Both the position numbers and the translations under genes were made by a program. 64,000 nucleotides of DNA, from assembly GCA_028622995.1 (NCBI GenBank), contig JAJQJQ010000012.1:3472001-3536000 (forward strand), written 5' to 3'. The notes below the pieces were generated by a model. The model did no database searches. It saw only the letters and a program-made list of their open reading frames with translations, and was not told the DNA's origin. Positions 23,443 through 35,959 of the stretch are shown piece by piece; position 1 is the first letter of the stretch, and every line of letters starts with the position of its first letter. The stretch is from Panagrolaimus kolymaensis (taxonomy: Eukaryota > Nematoda > Chromadorea > Rhabditida > Panagrolaimidae).

Positions 23443-24069
23443 TTCTAAATATGGAAAAAAGACAAGTCAAGTAATTGCAAGATTTAAATAATATTCAATA
23501 TATTGTATTTAGTTGTTGTTTACTCGTTTGTTTTTGCGACCTTACAAATGGCACAAATGCACCTTAATAAAAAGTGTGAAATTGCCTATCATTAATACCT
23601 CTTGAAGGAAGTTTAGTTGATTAGGAATAAAAGTGTTGGATAAATTGCATCAGAAGAAGTTTAGGGGATACATTCGAGAATCTTTCATTTATCGTAAACT
23701 CGATCCAAACGCAACATCTTTCTCGTATTTAAAAAACTTTTATTTACATTTTTTTGTTGTATAACCATTTTACAATTACAATACCTACATATTCACAAAC
23801 AAAGAAAGTGCAATCAATGACCGGTAAAAGAAATATTTATAAAATAAAAATACAAGAATTCAATTCTTTTTTTTTGTTGCATTTTCTCATCTAAAAAATG
23901 AACAAAACGCATTTTCTACTTTCCCAAAAAATAAAATTACCAAAAAATGGAAGAAATGTGCTAATCAAATTTAAAAATTAATCAAATAAAGAATCAAAAA
24001 AATTAAATTAAGAAGAAAAGGGCCATTAAAAAAAATAAAGAACATCGTTGCCAGAACGTTTTTCTTCAT
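23443..24069. other. intergenic region
   Basis: About 0.6 kb between the F-box-like gene start and the BAG2 stop. A/T-rich with polyadenylation-like AATAAA sites for the BAG2 gene. Nothing else is recognised. Confidence 0.45.
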
Positions 24070-27000
24070 TTAATAATCAGGATTACAAACAAGTTCAGCT
24101 CGATCGATTTGTTCAATAATTTGTGCAAGCTTTCTTCGAATTTTCTTTTGATCATCTGCTGTGCATTCAATAATGGTGGATTGGAATTTTTGATCCACTG
24201 GTCCAACTTCATCTGGACAACATGCATTATGATAACGTTCGATAGTGCCTTTAGCGGATGAAAGATCTTCTTTCATTTTATTTGTAACTAAATCAATGAG
24301 TTTATTAACTTCATCAAGGGCACGAGCTTGGTCTTCATTTCGTGGAGTATGAACTGAAACTTCGACAGCTTTGCAACGTTTGAGGCAACGATCAGCTGTG
24401 ATATCAATGTCATCGCGATCATGAGGATCCAAACGAAGGAATTCAGCATTGATTCGAACATTATTCAAAATATCTAGAAGTTGCTCCTTTTCCTGTTCCA
24501 AATTGGATGCCATTTCTCTGAAATAAATTTTAAGGTTAACATAATTTTTGATATCTTAAAAGTGCATTTGTGTTTGTGGGAACCTTTGTGTATTAGCTTT
24601 TGAGATTATTTCTTTAAGGCCTAAGTGCATTGAGGAAAAGTTAAAAGTAAACGAAAAAGTTAGGCCTCTCAAAAATAATTGAAGTAATTCTTTTAGAAAG
24701 GTAATAACAAGTTTTTCACTTGCAACTAGAGTAAAAGTTTAAAAAAAGGTGTGAGTAAGAAAGAAAAGTTTGCAGACGAAAATTATTATTTGCACAAAAG
24801 GTGAGACACAAGATAAATCTATCGAGTGTCGCAGTTGATGATTACGGTAGTGTTTAAAGCATTTGAAAAGGGCTTTGACTGAATTTCATAATGCTTATTA
24901 ATTTAAACATACCTTAATTGTTCAACTCTGCGTTCAGTTTCATCAAGAAGATGAATGAGTTTTTCACTACATCCGCCATCGATTGAAGTTTTCTTATCGC
25001 CGAAATTAGCACGACGAGCTTCAGCAGCTGCGGCAATTCCATTAGATTGTTGCTGAATTTCTGCTTGTTCGTGCGGCTTTTTTTCACCTTCTTCATTTTC
25101 AAATTTTTGTTGCTTTGGTGGTGGAGTGGATTGTTGGGATCGAACATTTTCAACTTGAACTTTAGATTCCACATTATTTGGGGAATCTGATGCAGCTTGT
25201 TGCTGCTTTCGATCAGGATTTAATTCACCATTGGTGTAACTTGAGGCTGCATTATTAATTTCTACTGCAGCTTTAGGAACAGGACTCTTAAAAAAGGAAA
25301 TTATGCCATTAAAAAAATAAGAAAGAAAAATGATTTGTTGCCATTACAAAGAATTTACGTTGCTATTGTTTTGTATGCATTATATTTTAATTAGAAAAAA
25401 ATCATAGAAGAAACCGGTATGTTGAAATAATGACGACGGAAGAACGTCGACGACGCAAAAAGAAAATGCAATCAAAAAAATAAGCAATATGTTTCTGGTT
25501 TTTTTCCAATGCAATAATTCTTTTTTTTTCTTTTTTTCTGTGATTCAAGCAAGCGCAAGAAAAAAAAACATAGTCCACAAAGAATAGAAAAAAATGTTGA
25601 GGTAGCGCAAGCAGCATAACAAAAGCAGCATGATTGTGTATGTTTATGTACGTGGACACATCATATGTATCGCAAAAACAAACTTTTTTTGAAAAAATTC
25701 TCTCACAATTAAAAAGCAAGCAAGTGGAACAAAAGTGCGCATTTCGTAACTTTTTTATAAACCGAAGAAGCACCCGAATGTTCGAGTATTTATTTTCCTT
25801 GCTTTTTTGTTAATACATATTTTTTAATTTTAAAGTCATCAAAGGAAAAGTTAAAAAACATTAATCAAGAAAGAGAAAAGAAAAAACTTTTCTGTTGATT
25901 GACATTTTTTTATGTTTGTCTTTTTTTTAATCTTAATTCAATTCTTTGAAAATGGAAAGAAAGCATAAATTAAAAACAAACCCTTTTTGGTGGCGTTGAT
26001 TGTGGTGGCTGCTGTTGTGATTGAGAAGAATTATTGGGTGACGCCCTTTGAACAGGAATTGAACGTTCTTGTTGTGGGTTGTTGGATTGTTGTTGTTGAG
26101 CGGATGATGGAGTTCCACGATCTGTTGGTGGCCGAGGCGAACGAGAATCATGTCGATGGCGAGGTAATGAACCGAACCCTTGAGGAAGATCCCGTTCAAA
26201 TCCATCAAAAAACTCATCATCAATTAATCTTGGTGTTGAACCGAATCGTCGTTGAGGTTGGGGAGATCGGGAAAAGCCATCTCTTGAGAATCCATCAAAG
26301 GGATCATGATGGAAGAATGGGTCGTCCACAAAGGTAGTACGAGGAAGTCGGCCTGGTCCACCGTCCCTGAAAAAGATTGATTTAGTAAAGTTCAGCAAAT
26401 TAAGACGAAAAGATGTTAGTAAAAATGAGAATGAAAGAGTGCAATCAAAGATTGTTTAAAAAATGGCGCAAAAGTTTTATGTCAAAAAAAGTTGTCCTCT
26501 TAGAAACATTCATGAGCTTTGCTAAACAGTTGTCGATAAAAAAAAAAATATCAATCTTTAAACTTTAAAAAGTCCAACTAAAATGAAATTTGAGACATTT
26601 GTTAACTAAAGTTTTCGTGACTTAAGCATGCATGTTTAACATTTTACTTACAAAAACTAAAAATTTAAAAGTCATCAAAAAAATTTCCAGTCATTTTACG
26701 AAATTCGAAGTATTTCAAAATTTTCAAACTTTTAGAAAAACTATTAACTTGATGAATCTCATTTCATACCAACATTTTTAAGAAAATCTTGAAAAATAAA
26801 ATTACATTTTTGATTAAAATAACTTTGATTTAATACAATATTATAATATTCTCTCCTTAAAAATAAGAAATATTCTTTTTTGAGAGAAGGTGAGTTGTTC
26901 CTTTATAAGTGAAATATACGACGAAGTTTTTTGATAACAAAAGGAAATAAGACAAAAAAAAATATGTGTGCGTAAAATAAATACCAGACTATTCGGTAGC

Positions 27001-28589
27001 GTAAGTAAAGAATAAAAATGACTGATGCAGGAAAAAAAGTGTCTTTGGGGTTGGGTAGATTTTTTTCGTTTACAATCGATTTTTGATTTTTTTTTTTCAA
27101 TTTTAAAACGCTAATTTGGGTTGAAAAAAAGGAAGAAAAAAATAGGCGGGTCTTTTTTGTTTTGTTTTTTCTTGTCTCCACCACCGCTTTTTCCGCCAGT
27201 TGTGATAGCAATTGTTTTGAACACGTATGTATGTCCACCTTCATTTTTTTATTATCGTCGCCAACTCACTAGGCAAAATGAATGAATGATCAGAAATAAT
27301 TCATTGTGTTATTGTTTTTTGCTGCTCGACTGGCTCCAATATTATTTTTTTTATTGGAACCTAAAAGGTGGTAGAAGGAGGGATGATTCACTATTTCGCT
27401 CCTTCCTTTTTTTTATAGTTGTTTATCAGCCCGAAACAAAAATTTAAAGAATTTCATGCATTTTTTTTCTATCTCCCTCTTCCATAAAAGGTTTTAATCA
27501 GTAAGCGGCGAATAAAAAAATGAAAATTATTGAAAGTTTACGTTGATCCCTTTTTTTTTTTTGAATTCTCCACACCGGGTGATAATCTTTTCGTGTTTCT
27601 CTTTTTTATATTAAAATTCGAAAAACTAAAAAGTAAAAATGGGTCAAAAATCCGCATAAAAACGAAACAATCAAAAATTATATTTGCGTGTAAAAATTCT
27701 TCTCTCTCTTTTTTTGATCAAATATGTATGTATGGTTTCTCCCGTGATAGAAAAATTAAGAAAAACAAAGAGAAAAGAAAATTATTAAAAATCCTAAAAC
27801 ACAAAAAAGAAAAATGCCAAAAAAAATTATAAACAAATTTCAAAATAAAATACAGTATCTGTATTTCAATATTTTCGAAATGTGATTCTTTGCCTCCAAA
27901 AAATGTAAATGAAACTTTTTTTGTTCTAAGTTAAATACAAGGTCATAGTTGTTCGAGAGAAAAAATGTATAAAACAAGGATGACTCATCGATTAAAGTTT
28001 CATTTTTTTGGTAGTTTTTATCAGTACTTTTTAGAGCCATATATTATGGCTACTGGAAAAAAAAAGAGGCAAAAGAAATAAGTTATTCAAATACAGTAAA
28101 AAAATGTTCTCAAAAATCTAATGAATAGGACTAAAGAGGTCCTCTTGAAATAATTTTAAGAGTCCTTGTTCCTTTTTTTCCTAAATGGTTCGTTCGTCTC
28201 TCAACAATAATGTGATTAAAGATTTTAACCTTTTTGTAGCGTTTATTTAAAGGATGAGAGCCAAGGTTATGAATAAAAAGGTGGTTTTTAGAAACCATCA
28301 ATAGAAATATTAGACGAAAATAAATGAAATAAAAAGTTTTACAAAAGCGACTACTAGCTTCAATAGAAAACAAAACGTAAGATTGATATCGTCAACCAAA
28401 AGATTATTCCTATTTTTTTAAGTTTACTATCATATGAATTATTTACTGCCAACATTTACGTAAAAATATTGAAAATAACTAAAATAGGGGAAGATAAAAA
28501 TTAACGAACCTTGGTACACCAAGATGGCGCATTTTGATGAAATGAGTTTGTGGTGGAGGAGCTGGTGACGCAATTTTGGCGGTTTTAAA
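24070..28589 (-). CDS. unc-23: BAG2 / UNC-23 type co-chaperone, 5' end not found
   Basis: Four exons in frame: 28510-28589, 25982-26366, 24913-25286 and 24070-24517, at least 428 residues. The C-terminal ~180 residues match the BAG2 domain layout: a helix pair starting at LIHLLDETERRVEQLREM, then the conserved VEVSV, GPVDQKFQS and DQKKIRRKL stretches. BAG2 proteins bind the Hsp70 ATPase domain, act as nucleotide-exchange factors and inhibit CHIP; the worm relative UNC-23 maintains muscle attachment. The N-terminal half is disordered: an FFHHDPFDGFSRDGF region, then Arg/Ser/Pro and polyglutamine tracts. The first exon seen starts in phase 0 after a good acceptor and contains an internal ATG, but coding continues upstream of it. 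The initiating exon probably lies between 28.6 and 29.7 kb and could not be identified. Confidence 0.88.
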
Positions 28590-29897
28590 CTAAAAAAATG
28601 AGGCAACAATGAGAATTTATTTTATTTCAAACAAAAAAAAAGAATTAAAAAGCCTTGAATCAGGCTGGAGAGAGCAACAGGAGGGAAATAAAAAAAACCG
28701 ACAGAAATACGTATGTTTCAACAACAACGAAAACGTATATATTTGCTTTTTTGTATTTTTTTCAAACAGGAGAAAATGGTTTCAGGCGGCAGCAAAAAAT
28801 AGGCAGGAGGTGGAAAAAAAGAGGTGACACAATTGCACGCATGTTTTCTCATTCATTTTTTTGTGAAGCTTTTATTTTTTTGGTAAAAAATAACAACAAA
28901 AAAAATAAAGAAAAATCACTCAAACAAAATTAAATAAACTTTGATTTTACTCTTGCTTTTTTCAACTTTTTATAACGGATTCAAATGGCGCCAAACAGAT
29001 TAACAACACAACACGTTCGAGAAAACTTTTTTATTAAGCTTTTTGTTGACACTAAAATTGAATAAAACAAACTTTTTTGTATCGAAAAAAGCTAGAAAAA
29101 AATAACAAAAAACAAAAACGTATGATGTGTAAGAAGAAGCAGCTACCGACGAAGTTGACTTCTTTTTTTACGTTTAAAAAGTCAAAATTCAAAGCTTAAA
29201 CTAAAACAAAAAATGCGATCTGTTTTTGGGTGAAAAATGAATAGAGTAATAGAGATTGTCAATCTTCATCATATTTAAAAGAGAAGAATGGATGTATGGA
29301 TGTAAATGAGGAGAGCAAAGACTCGAATCCACCATTCAATCACTTTTTTTGATGCTGATGCTGCTACCACCCGGACATCATCGCGCAACCCATCATCAAC
29401 AACAATCAACCAACACCGATACACGCCTACTTTTCTTTGCAAAAAAAAAGAAGGAAAAATTCAATAAAAAAAGTGTGCTAAGCTTTAGAAAGAAACACGC
29501 GATTTCGACGCCCGCCGCCTGCGCAATTTTCTTTCCTTTATTTCTTTGTCATCAAGGTCTTTCCGGACTGTTGATGATGACTGGTTGACCAGGATGGAAA
29601 AATAAAGAAATGTTTGATTGAAAGAAAGAAAGAGGGAATCATAGGATTACAATAATTATTATTAAATTGGATTGCATACAACAAAAGAATGTTGATTGTT
29701 CGTAGCTCATTTTACGGTTTTTTCTTTCTTTCTTTTACGATGGAGACTCATTAAAAAAAATAAAAGAAGCAAAACTGGATCAAATCTTTTATTGCTATAA
29801 TAATAATTCGTTATAAAAAATCGAAGAAAGAAAAAAACTTTATTATTGTACATAAAATTTACATTCATACGCTCAATTACCCTTTTTTTCATTTCAA
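28590..29897. other. region upstream of BAG2; promoter or first intron
   Basis: About 1.3 kb between the first BAG2 exon seen and the kaptin-like stop. It probably includes the missing BAG2 start exon. Open frames are short, and no convincing ATG with a phase-0 donor was found. Confidence 0.4.
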
Positions 29898-31237
29898 TCA
29901 ATCAATTGGCGTGAGATCAGATTTTTCATTAAATTCAGCGGCAGTGTCTACGGTAGTTTCAAGGTGAATTATAGCTTCAAAAGTTCGATCTTTGGGTTGA
30001 ACAAATTTGTGAACGCCTTTATAAGATAAAATTATCACTGAATCGTCGGCTGGGATATACTGTATTGATAAAATAGGGGATCCAACTTTAATTTCAGAAG
30101 CTACTGGAGCTATGGGAAGTGTAAAAACTTCATTGAGTTTATAAATCAGAACTTGCTGAAAAGGAAAAAAAATCATTTAGTTTGAACACTTGTAAAAGCT
30201 CAAATACCTCCGTGTAAGTTCCAATAAAAACAAATTCATGATTGGTGTTTCCAGAAATAATGGAATCACAACATTCTGAACTCATAAGTTCCGATCTCAT
30301 TTTCCATTGGAGCTGTTCATCTTCAAGTTTAAGCGACCATAAGACGGTTGGTCCGATGCTGGATGAAACCAAAACACCCGTTTCTAATTGTTCATCATTT
30401 CGATCAATAAGTTTTAAAACCGAAATAGGACCGCTAAATTTTATCGCTCGTCTATCAATGATTGTGCCACTTTCCATAGTACACACCGCTGCCATAACAT
30501 AGCCAGTATCGAATCCAACTACAGAGAAACGATAACCTTGAGCAATCCAACAATGAGATCGAGTAGCAGCACCAGGAAGATAGCCGATATCTAAGACAGG
30601 GAAAACATCGCCGATAAATTCCACGGGATCGATGGTTTTCATGGAATGCTTAAAACTCATCTTTAAATTTAAAAGATTCGATAAGAAAAACAAACATTAA
30701 TTGAAAAGGATTCAGCTTCTATAGAATGACTAAATATCAAAAAATACAATTCATTCGAATGCAATGGAGAAGTCATGGTTAATCGACAAAATGTTGGAGC
30801 ATTCGATAGCGGAAACTTCTTCCATATTTCAGGTTTGCCATTACAAATTTTAAAAAATGCAGCAAAATATCTTTGAGGTACAAAATATTCATCATAAACA
30901 ACCCAACATGAAGCAATATAAAATTCATCTTTGTTTTCACCATTTACAAGAGCAGTATCAGTAGCTACTAATTCAAGCAAACCATCTTTGTTTTGTCCAA
31001 CTTTCTCATCCAATAAATGCATTAATTCAACATTTGTACCTTTTGCAACCCAATGAACTACACCATAAATATCAATAACAATAATTAAAGGCATTTTAGT
31101 TAAATCTAAAGTAAAATCATTAACACAATTATTCAAAGACAAAGTTTCTTACCAACTGATAATATATGCAAGCTATATGTATTACAAAAAGGTATGGGTT
31201 TAAATAATGTTAACTCCCAATCATTAACTTTCTCCAT
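29898..31237 (-). CDS. kptn: kaptin-like beta-propeller protein
   Basis: Exons 31153-31237 (ATG 31235-31237), 30696-31105, 30208-30660 and 29898-30155 give 401 residues, close to the size of kaptin. The sequence alternates beta-strands as in a WD-like propeller and lacks classic WD motifs. Two stretches recall kaptin: GYLPGAATRSH with the following VGFDTGYV, and the strand FVFIGTYTEQVLIYKL. Kaptin is a subunit of KICSTOR, which tethers GATOR1 to lysosomes in nutrient signalling. The identification rests on remembered family features, not alignment. The start codon lies inside the last codons of the upstream gene in another frame, so the two reading frames overlap by 14 bases. It would be the third cistron of an rps-4 operon. 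Confidence 0.55.
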
Positions 31238-31550
31238 TATCTTCACCTTTTTGCTGTATTTCAAGTTGTTCGTGTTTCACAAGTGGTGCAATTTCAGCTG
31301 AGCTTACAGCAACTGTTTGTGGGGCCACTTTCTTTTGCAACCACGAAGCTTGGATAGGTTTATCAACAAAATTATCTTCAAACTTCAAGTCTGCACCCGT
31401 AATAAGGTTATACAATTGGAGATCTTTGCGTCCTGATATATCTTTAATGATTTGTTGTGGCTTGGGTTGATTGATTTGTGGATCTTTTAATTGATTCAAT
31501 TTATGTTCAAGCTTGCATAAATATTCTTGATCGACTTCTCTATCTGCCAT
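31224..31550 (-). CDS. 108-residue protein of unknown function, operon member
   Basis: A single-exon frame from ATG 31548-31550 to the stop at 31224-31226. The ATG lies 4 bases after TTTAG, consistent with trans-splicing; a longer in-frame reading to 31625 is possible but begins in A/T-rich leader. The product is charged, with a short helix near the N terminus (EYLCKLEHKLNQL) and a Gln/Pro-rich middle. It has no signal peptide, membrane span or known motif. It sits 166 bases downstream of the rps-4 stop, typical nematode operon spacing, and overlaps the kaptin-like start. I do not recognise the family. Confidence 0.6.
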   Translation of the reverse strand: MADREVDQEYLCKLEHKLNQLKDPQINQPKPQQIIKDISGRKDLQLYNLITGADLKFEDNFVDKPIQASWLQKKVAPQTVAVSSAEIAPLVKHEQLEIQQKGEDNGES

Positions 31551-31716
31551 TAAACTAAATCGCTTTGATAGTTGTAAAGTTATTGTATTTTCTTCTCGTA
31601 CAAAATAGTTTATAAAAGCTTTCAACTTCTTATGTCCAACAATACAAAGAATAGTTATTAAAAAAATTTATAATATTCAAATAACAACAAAACATAAACA
31701 TGCATAAACAAAGAAA

Positions 31717-32680
31717 TCAAGCATGTTGCTTTTTGGCAGCAAGACGTTTGTCACGTTCTTCAGCAATTGAAAGTTTGATACCTTTACCAGATGGCAAGCT
31801 AACAAGAGCACTTGATCCTTTTCCGATGATAAAGACGTTGCTTAATCTGAAAAAGAAGAAAGAATGATTAAAAGATCATGCAAAAGCATGATTAAAATGG
31901 AGCGTAAACCAACCTCGATGGGAAAGTTATGCCTAAGGCCCCCATCTTCTCCGAAGAAAGCTTACCGTGTAGCGAAGACATTTCCAACGGTATCTTTGAT
32001 GTGGACAATGTCGAAAGATCCAGGATGGCGCTCACGATGACCAACAATACCAACACGACCCATGTTACGGCCTCCAGTGATCATGCAGAGGTTACCAGAA
32101 TCGAACTTGATGAAGTCGGTAATTTTGTTGTTGTCGAGATCGAAGACCACGGTATCATCATTCTTGAGATGAGGATCAGGATAACGGATGGTTCGACCAT
32201 CATGAGTAACGATGTATGGGATTCCTTTAGCACCAACACCAGTCTTGAGAACCTTGAGAAGTTTGAATTGACCTTCGACTTTGGTAATACGATGAACAGT
32301 GAAGCGGCCTTTCACATCATAAAGAAGACGGAAAGTTTCGTTGGTTTTTTCGATTGAGATTACATCTGAAAAACATAAAAATTATCAAAATAAAAAAGTA
32401 CAAAAGTTAAACACATACCCATGAATCCAGCAGGGAATCTCATTTCAGTTCTAACTTTTCCATCGACCTTGATAAGACGTTGCTTGCAGATTTTTCGAGC
32501 TTCATTGTAAGAAAGAGCATACTTCAAACGATTACGAAGGAAAAGAACAAGAGGTAAGGATTCACGAAGTTTGTGAGGTCCTGACATCGGACGAGGAGCA
32601 AAAACACCTCCAAGTTTATCAAGCATCCAATTTTTTGGAGCCGCAAGACGTTTAAGATGCTTCTTTGGACCGCGAACCAT
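31717..32680 (-). CDS. rps-4: 40S ribosomal protein S4
   Basis: Exons 32419-32680 (ATG 32678-32680), 31966-32365 and 31717-31846 encode 263 residues, the usual eS4 length. Recognisable stretches run throughout: [14 protein letters not shown] at the N terminus, [35 protein letters not shown] in the S4 RNA-binding fold, [21 protein letters not shown], and [13 protein letters not shown] at the end. It is a structural component of the small ribosomal subunit. A TTTTCAG acceptor about 35 bases upstream of the ATG is a likely spliced-leader site. Codon use is more GC-rich than that of its neighbours, as expected for high expression. It appears to head a three-gene operon with the 108-residue protein and kaptin. 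Confidence 0.97.
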
Positions 32681-33120
32681 TTTTAAGCTTTATATGAGCC
32701 ACTAACCCAAACCTGAAAATGAGAAAAATTATATATATATTCGATGATAAAAAGAGCAAATGGGGAACAAAACGAATAAAAAAATGGTGAGAACATGTTC
32801 AAAAGATAAAATATCTTTGATTGGAGGTAAAAAAATATAAAAATGCGTCAAAGAATTGAATAAAAATGGAAGAAATTCAAGCAAACGCAGCCCAAAAAAA
32901 CGTTCAATAATTTTTTTTACAAAGATTCGATAGGCTCAATCAAACGCAGCCATCCTATTTCAAAACTTCCGCAACGAAAAGTTCCTGAATGCGGTTGACC
33001 GCGAAAAGGATGAATTTGAAATTTTTTTTCAAAACCTCCGAACAATTGTCAAACATTCAATTTATTTCTGCAATTTTTAGAAAGATTCTTCCTAAAGTTT
33101 CTGGTTTTTTAGCAACATAC
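32681..33120. promoter_or_regulatory. divergent promoter region of rps-4 and PSF1
   Basis: About 440 bases between two divergently transcribed genes, so both promoters must lie here. Trans-splice-like acceptors are present on each side (TTTTCAG before rps-4, TTTTTTAG before PSF1). No specific factor site is claimed. Confidence 0.5.
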
Positions 33121-33902
33121 ATGTCTTTGAAAAATAATTGTCCAGCAGATGCTGCACATGAGCTGATTGCAGAATTACATCGAAATCCTGATCTCATTCC
33201 TCCATATAATGTATGTTTCTTTTATTTATCCATCATCAAATAATGGTACCATTTCAGGCTGAACTATTAAAACAAAGTGCAGAGAAAGTGAGACAACTTT
33301 ATGCTGAAATTTATGCTGCTGTTCAGTATGTTTAATCTTTCTATATAAAACTTTCCATTAATTATTTTTTGTTTTCAGATTGCTGAAACAACCCGATCCT
33401 CCTTCTCATATCGCTCCAACAGTGTTCGCCAAACAAGCTGTTATTGATAGAATCAAACGTTGCTGTTGTACATATGTTGAAATCCGAAAAGACAGATTGA
33501 AGAGACTACGATGGCAATTGGGTGGTATCTTGACGGATGAAATCAAACAAAACTTATCAGCGGAAGAACTTGAATGGTTTTCATCTTACAGCAGAAACAT
33601 CTCAAATTTTCAATGTACCATTGGTGGTGTTGGCATCAATCTACTAGATCATTCACGTCCACCAAAGAAATTATTTAGACAAGTCAAAGTTTTGAAAGAT
33701 TATGGTGAACATGAAACATGGGATGGTAATATTAAATTGCTCAAAAAAGATAGCGTTGTAAGTTTACATTTTTTTATTCATTTATTTTGTACAAATTACT
33801 GATATATCTTTTTTATTTTAGCATCATATGCTATGGACTGATTGTGAGAGACTTGTCCAACGAGGAATTCTTCAAGTTGTTGAGTCTGCGTCACTGAAGT
33901 AA
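33121..33902 (+). CDS. psf-1: GINS complex subunit PSF1
   Basis: Exons 33121-33210, 33258-33325, 33379-33757 and 33822-33902 give 205 residues (human PSF1 has 196). Features of the family are visible: the N-terminal AHELIAELHR helix, the long central helix ending RLKRLRWQLGG, AEELEWFSSYSRN, the PPK segment, VKVLKDYGEHE, and the C-terminal B-domain strands LLKKDS and RGILQVV. PSF1 is part of GINS, which joins MCM2-7 and Cdc45 in the replicative CMG helicase in the nucleus. The start was chosen at ATG 33121, ten bases after a TTTTTTAG acceptor. It is divergent from rps-4 and convergent with the LAPTM-like gene, with about 110 bases between the stops. Confidence 0.93.
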
Positions 33903-34015
33903 GAAATGATTGCTGCTGTGTGATGATATTTTGTATCATAAAATTTGAAATTTTTTATAATTTTGCATTTTTCTTTGTATTTCTTTTTTTTGTTGTTGTG
34001 TGAATAAATGGTCTT

Positions 34016-35959
34016 TCATGAAGAAATGGCATTATTATTTTGTTGGAATGTTGGAGTGGAGCTAATCGATATCTTTTTAACAACTGGTCCTCCCGTTGAG
34101 CTTGTCATTTTGGATGGTGAATTACGACCTGCAACAAAAAAAAGATTATCTTTCAACTTTTTTTTGTTATGAAATGATATGATTTTCTTTTGACAGCAAA
34201 AGTCTGAGAAGTGAAAGTTCGAAGATTATTGCAATCTCAAACTTTAGCCATTATGCAAGCTTCTTTTTTGACACACTTACCCGTGGCTGTCTCGTCAGTG
34301 TTTGCTTGCGATCGATGATGATGTTCACGGCGGGGGCGATGTGATGCTTTTGGTGACTCTTGTTGTTGCGACTCCTTATGGCGCCTTCGTTTGCTTGTTG
34401 GCGAAGCTGTAAGATCTCCAGGTGGATGCTTCTTTGCACCACCCGAATCAGTTTTATGAAGTCTTGTTGGAGAGCTACTGCCTGTTGTTTTTCTTGGTGG
34501 TCCACTCGAATGTGAAACTTTTTTAGGACTTTTTTCTTTTTCTTTGGTCGATTCTGTGCTATTCGATTTTTGTTCTTTGAATTGCTTTGGTGAAACTCCA
34601 TGCTTTATTGCTGGTTTTTTGGGTTCTTTATGAAGCTCAATACTTGGTAAATTTCTAATAATTTTCTCTTCTTCACTGGATTTTAAAGATTCATCTGGGC
34701 AACAGCTAATACTTTTCTCTTCGTTTTTTTGCAAATCCCATTGAACTCGATTTACGGGTTTATCCTTTTTTCTTTCTTTTCTTTTTTCACTTTCTTCTTC
34801 ATCCTCATATTGTCCTCGATACTAAAAGTCAATTGACTTGTCATTCATTAATCAGAGAGCAGCAGCAATAGAGCAAAATTGCCAATAATGACAAACTAAC
34901 TAACCTGTTGAATGGTTCCACCCCAAGATGTATTTCTCCAAAGTCCATTTTCTTTTGCAAGTCGAACACGATTTGATACTTCCTCAAATTGATTTTTGCG
35001 TCGTTTATTTTCTTTACTGAGCATCTAAAAAAACAAAATAAATGCAACAACATTGGTTTTTTTAAATGGATAATTAGATTTTTAACGGCAAAAAAGGATT
35101 AAAGGAACATGCCTGAAGATAAAGGGTGCATTTAATAACGGTAACAAAGAGATAAGATTGAAATCCAGAAAATACTAATAAAATGGATGCTAACCACATT
35201 CGTTCAACTAATGCTTCAAATTCAAAGGAATGTTTTTGAGTGTAAAGATCTCCATAAAAATATGACCATGCATAAAGAAAAAAATATCCAAGAGAAAATA
35301 ATAAACCAAATGCTTGAACAATAATATGAGGAAATAAAAAACCGGGTGCAATTGCAGCAATACCATAAAACAATAATAAAATCTTAAAATTTTTTTAGAG
35401 CGTCAATAATGGATGATTGTTTTATGAAAGTGGAACTATAAAAAGGGATTAGTCAAAGTCACTCAAGCCTGATTTGTTAATAAAGCAAAAAAAGAATCAT
35501 TAATTTTTTGATATGTTGTTAGAGCGGAAGCAGTTTTGGATTAGTAACTTACACTAACCGAAAGCATAATTGAGATCATTAATAATGCAATAACATAATC
35601 ACCAGCAAGAGTAATATTAAAATGAGAAAAATTAAATATTAAACAATCTTTCCATAATCTAAAATTATTGGAACTTCTAAATTTACTTTCAAAAATTGTT
35701 CATTATAAGAAGCGGCGGCTTACTCTCCTTCACCACATAACGATCGATCATCATGTTTCCACATAAGTTGTTTAACAATAGAAACAAATAAAAATGCTAC
35801 AGCGCATAATTCAACTAAACCAAGAAATACTGTACCCGTTTTAATATGGCAACAATTACAACATGTTCGATATTTTTCATCTGGTGGCAATTTTTCAATT
35901 ATTCTTGTTGGAGTATGTAATCCCCAATCAAGGGATACCGAAACTGATGGCTTCATCAT
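34016..35959 (-). CDS. LAPTM4-like four-pass membrane protein with long basic tail
   Basis: Six exons (35724-35959, 35553-35658, 35113-35382, 34905-35024, 34281-34821, 34016-34128) give 461 residues. An N-terminal cysteine cluster (CCNCCHIKTGT) leads into the first membrane helix, and three more hydrophobic helices follow to about residue 200. This is the layout of lysosome-associated LAPTM4 proteins, which bind lipids and regulate late-endosome sorting. A cytoplasmic tail of about 260 residues follows, rich in Lys, Arg, Ser and Pro with QSPKA/SPTR-like sites. Tail and membrane part join only through a GC-AG intron (donor GCATGT, intron 35025-35112). If it is unspliced, the membrane protein ends at about 35074, and a separate protein would begin at ATG 35022-35024 directly after an acceptor. 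Confidence 0.7.

Noticed and set aside
31929..32357. 142-codon open frame on the plus strand
   Set aside because: It is the antisense of rps-4 coding sequence; no independent motif or splice pattern.
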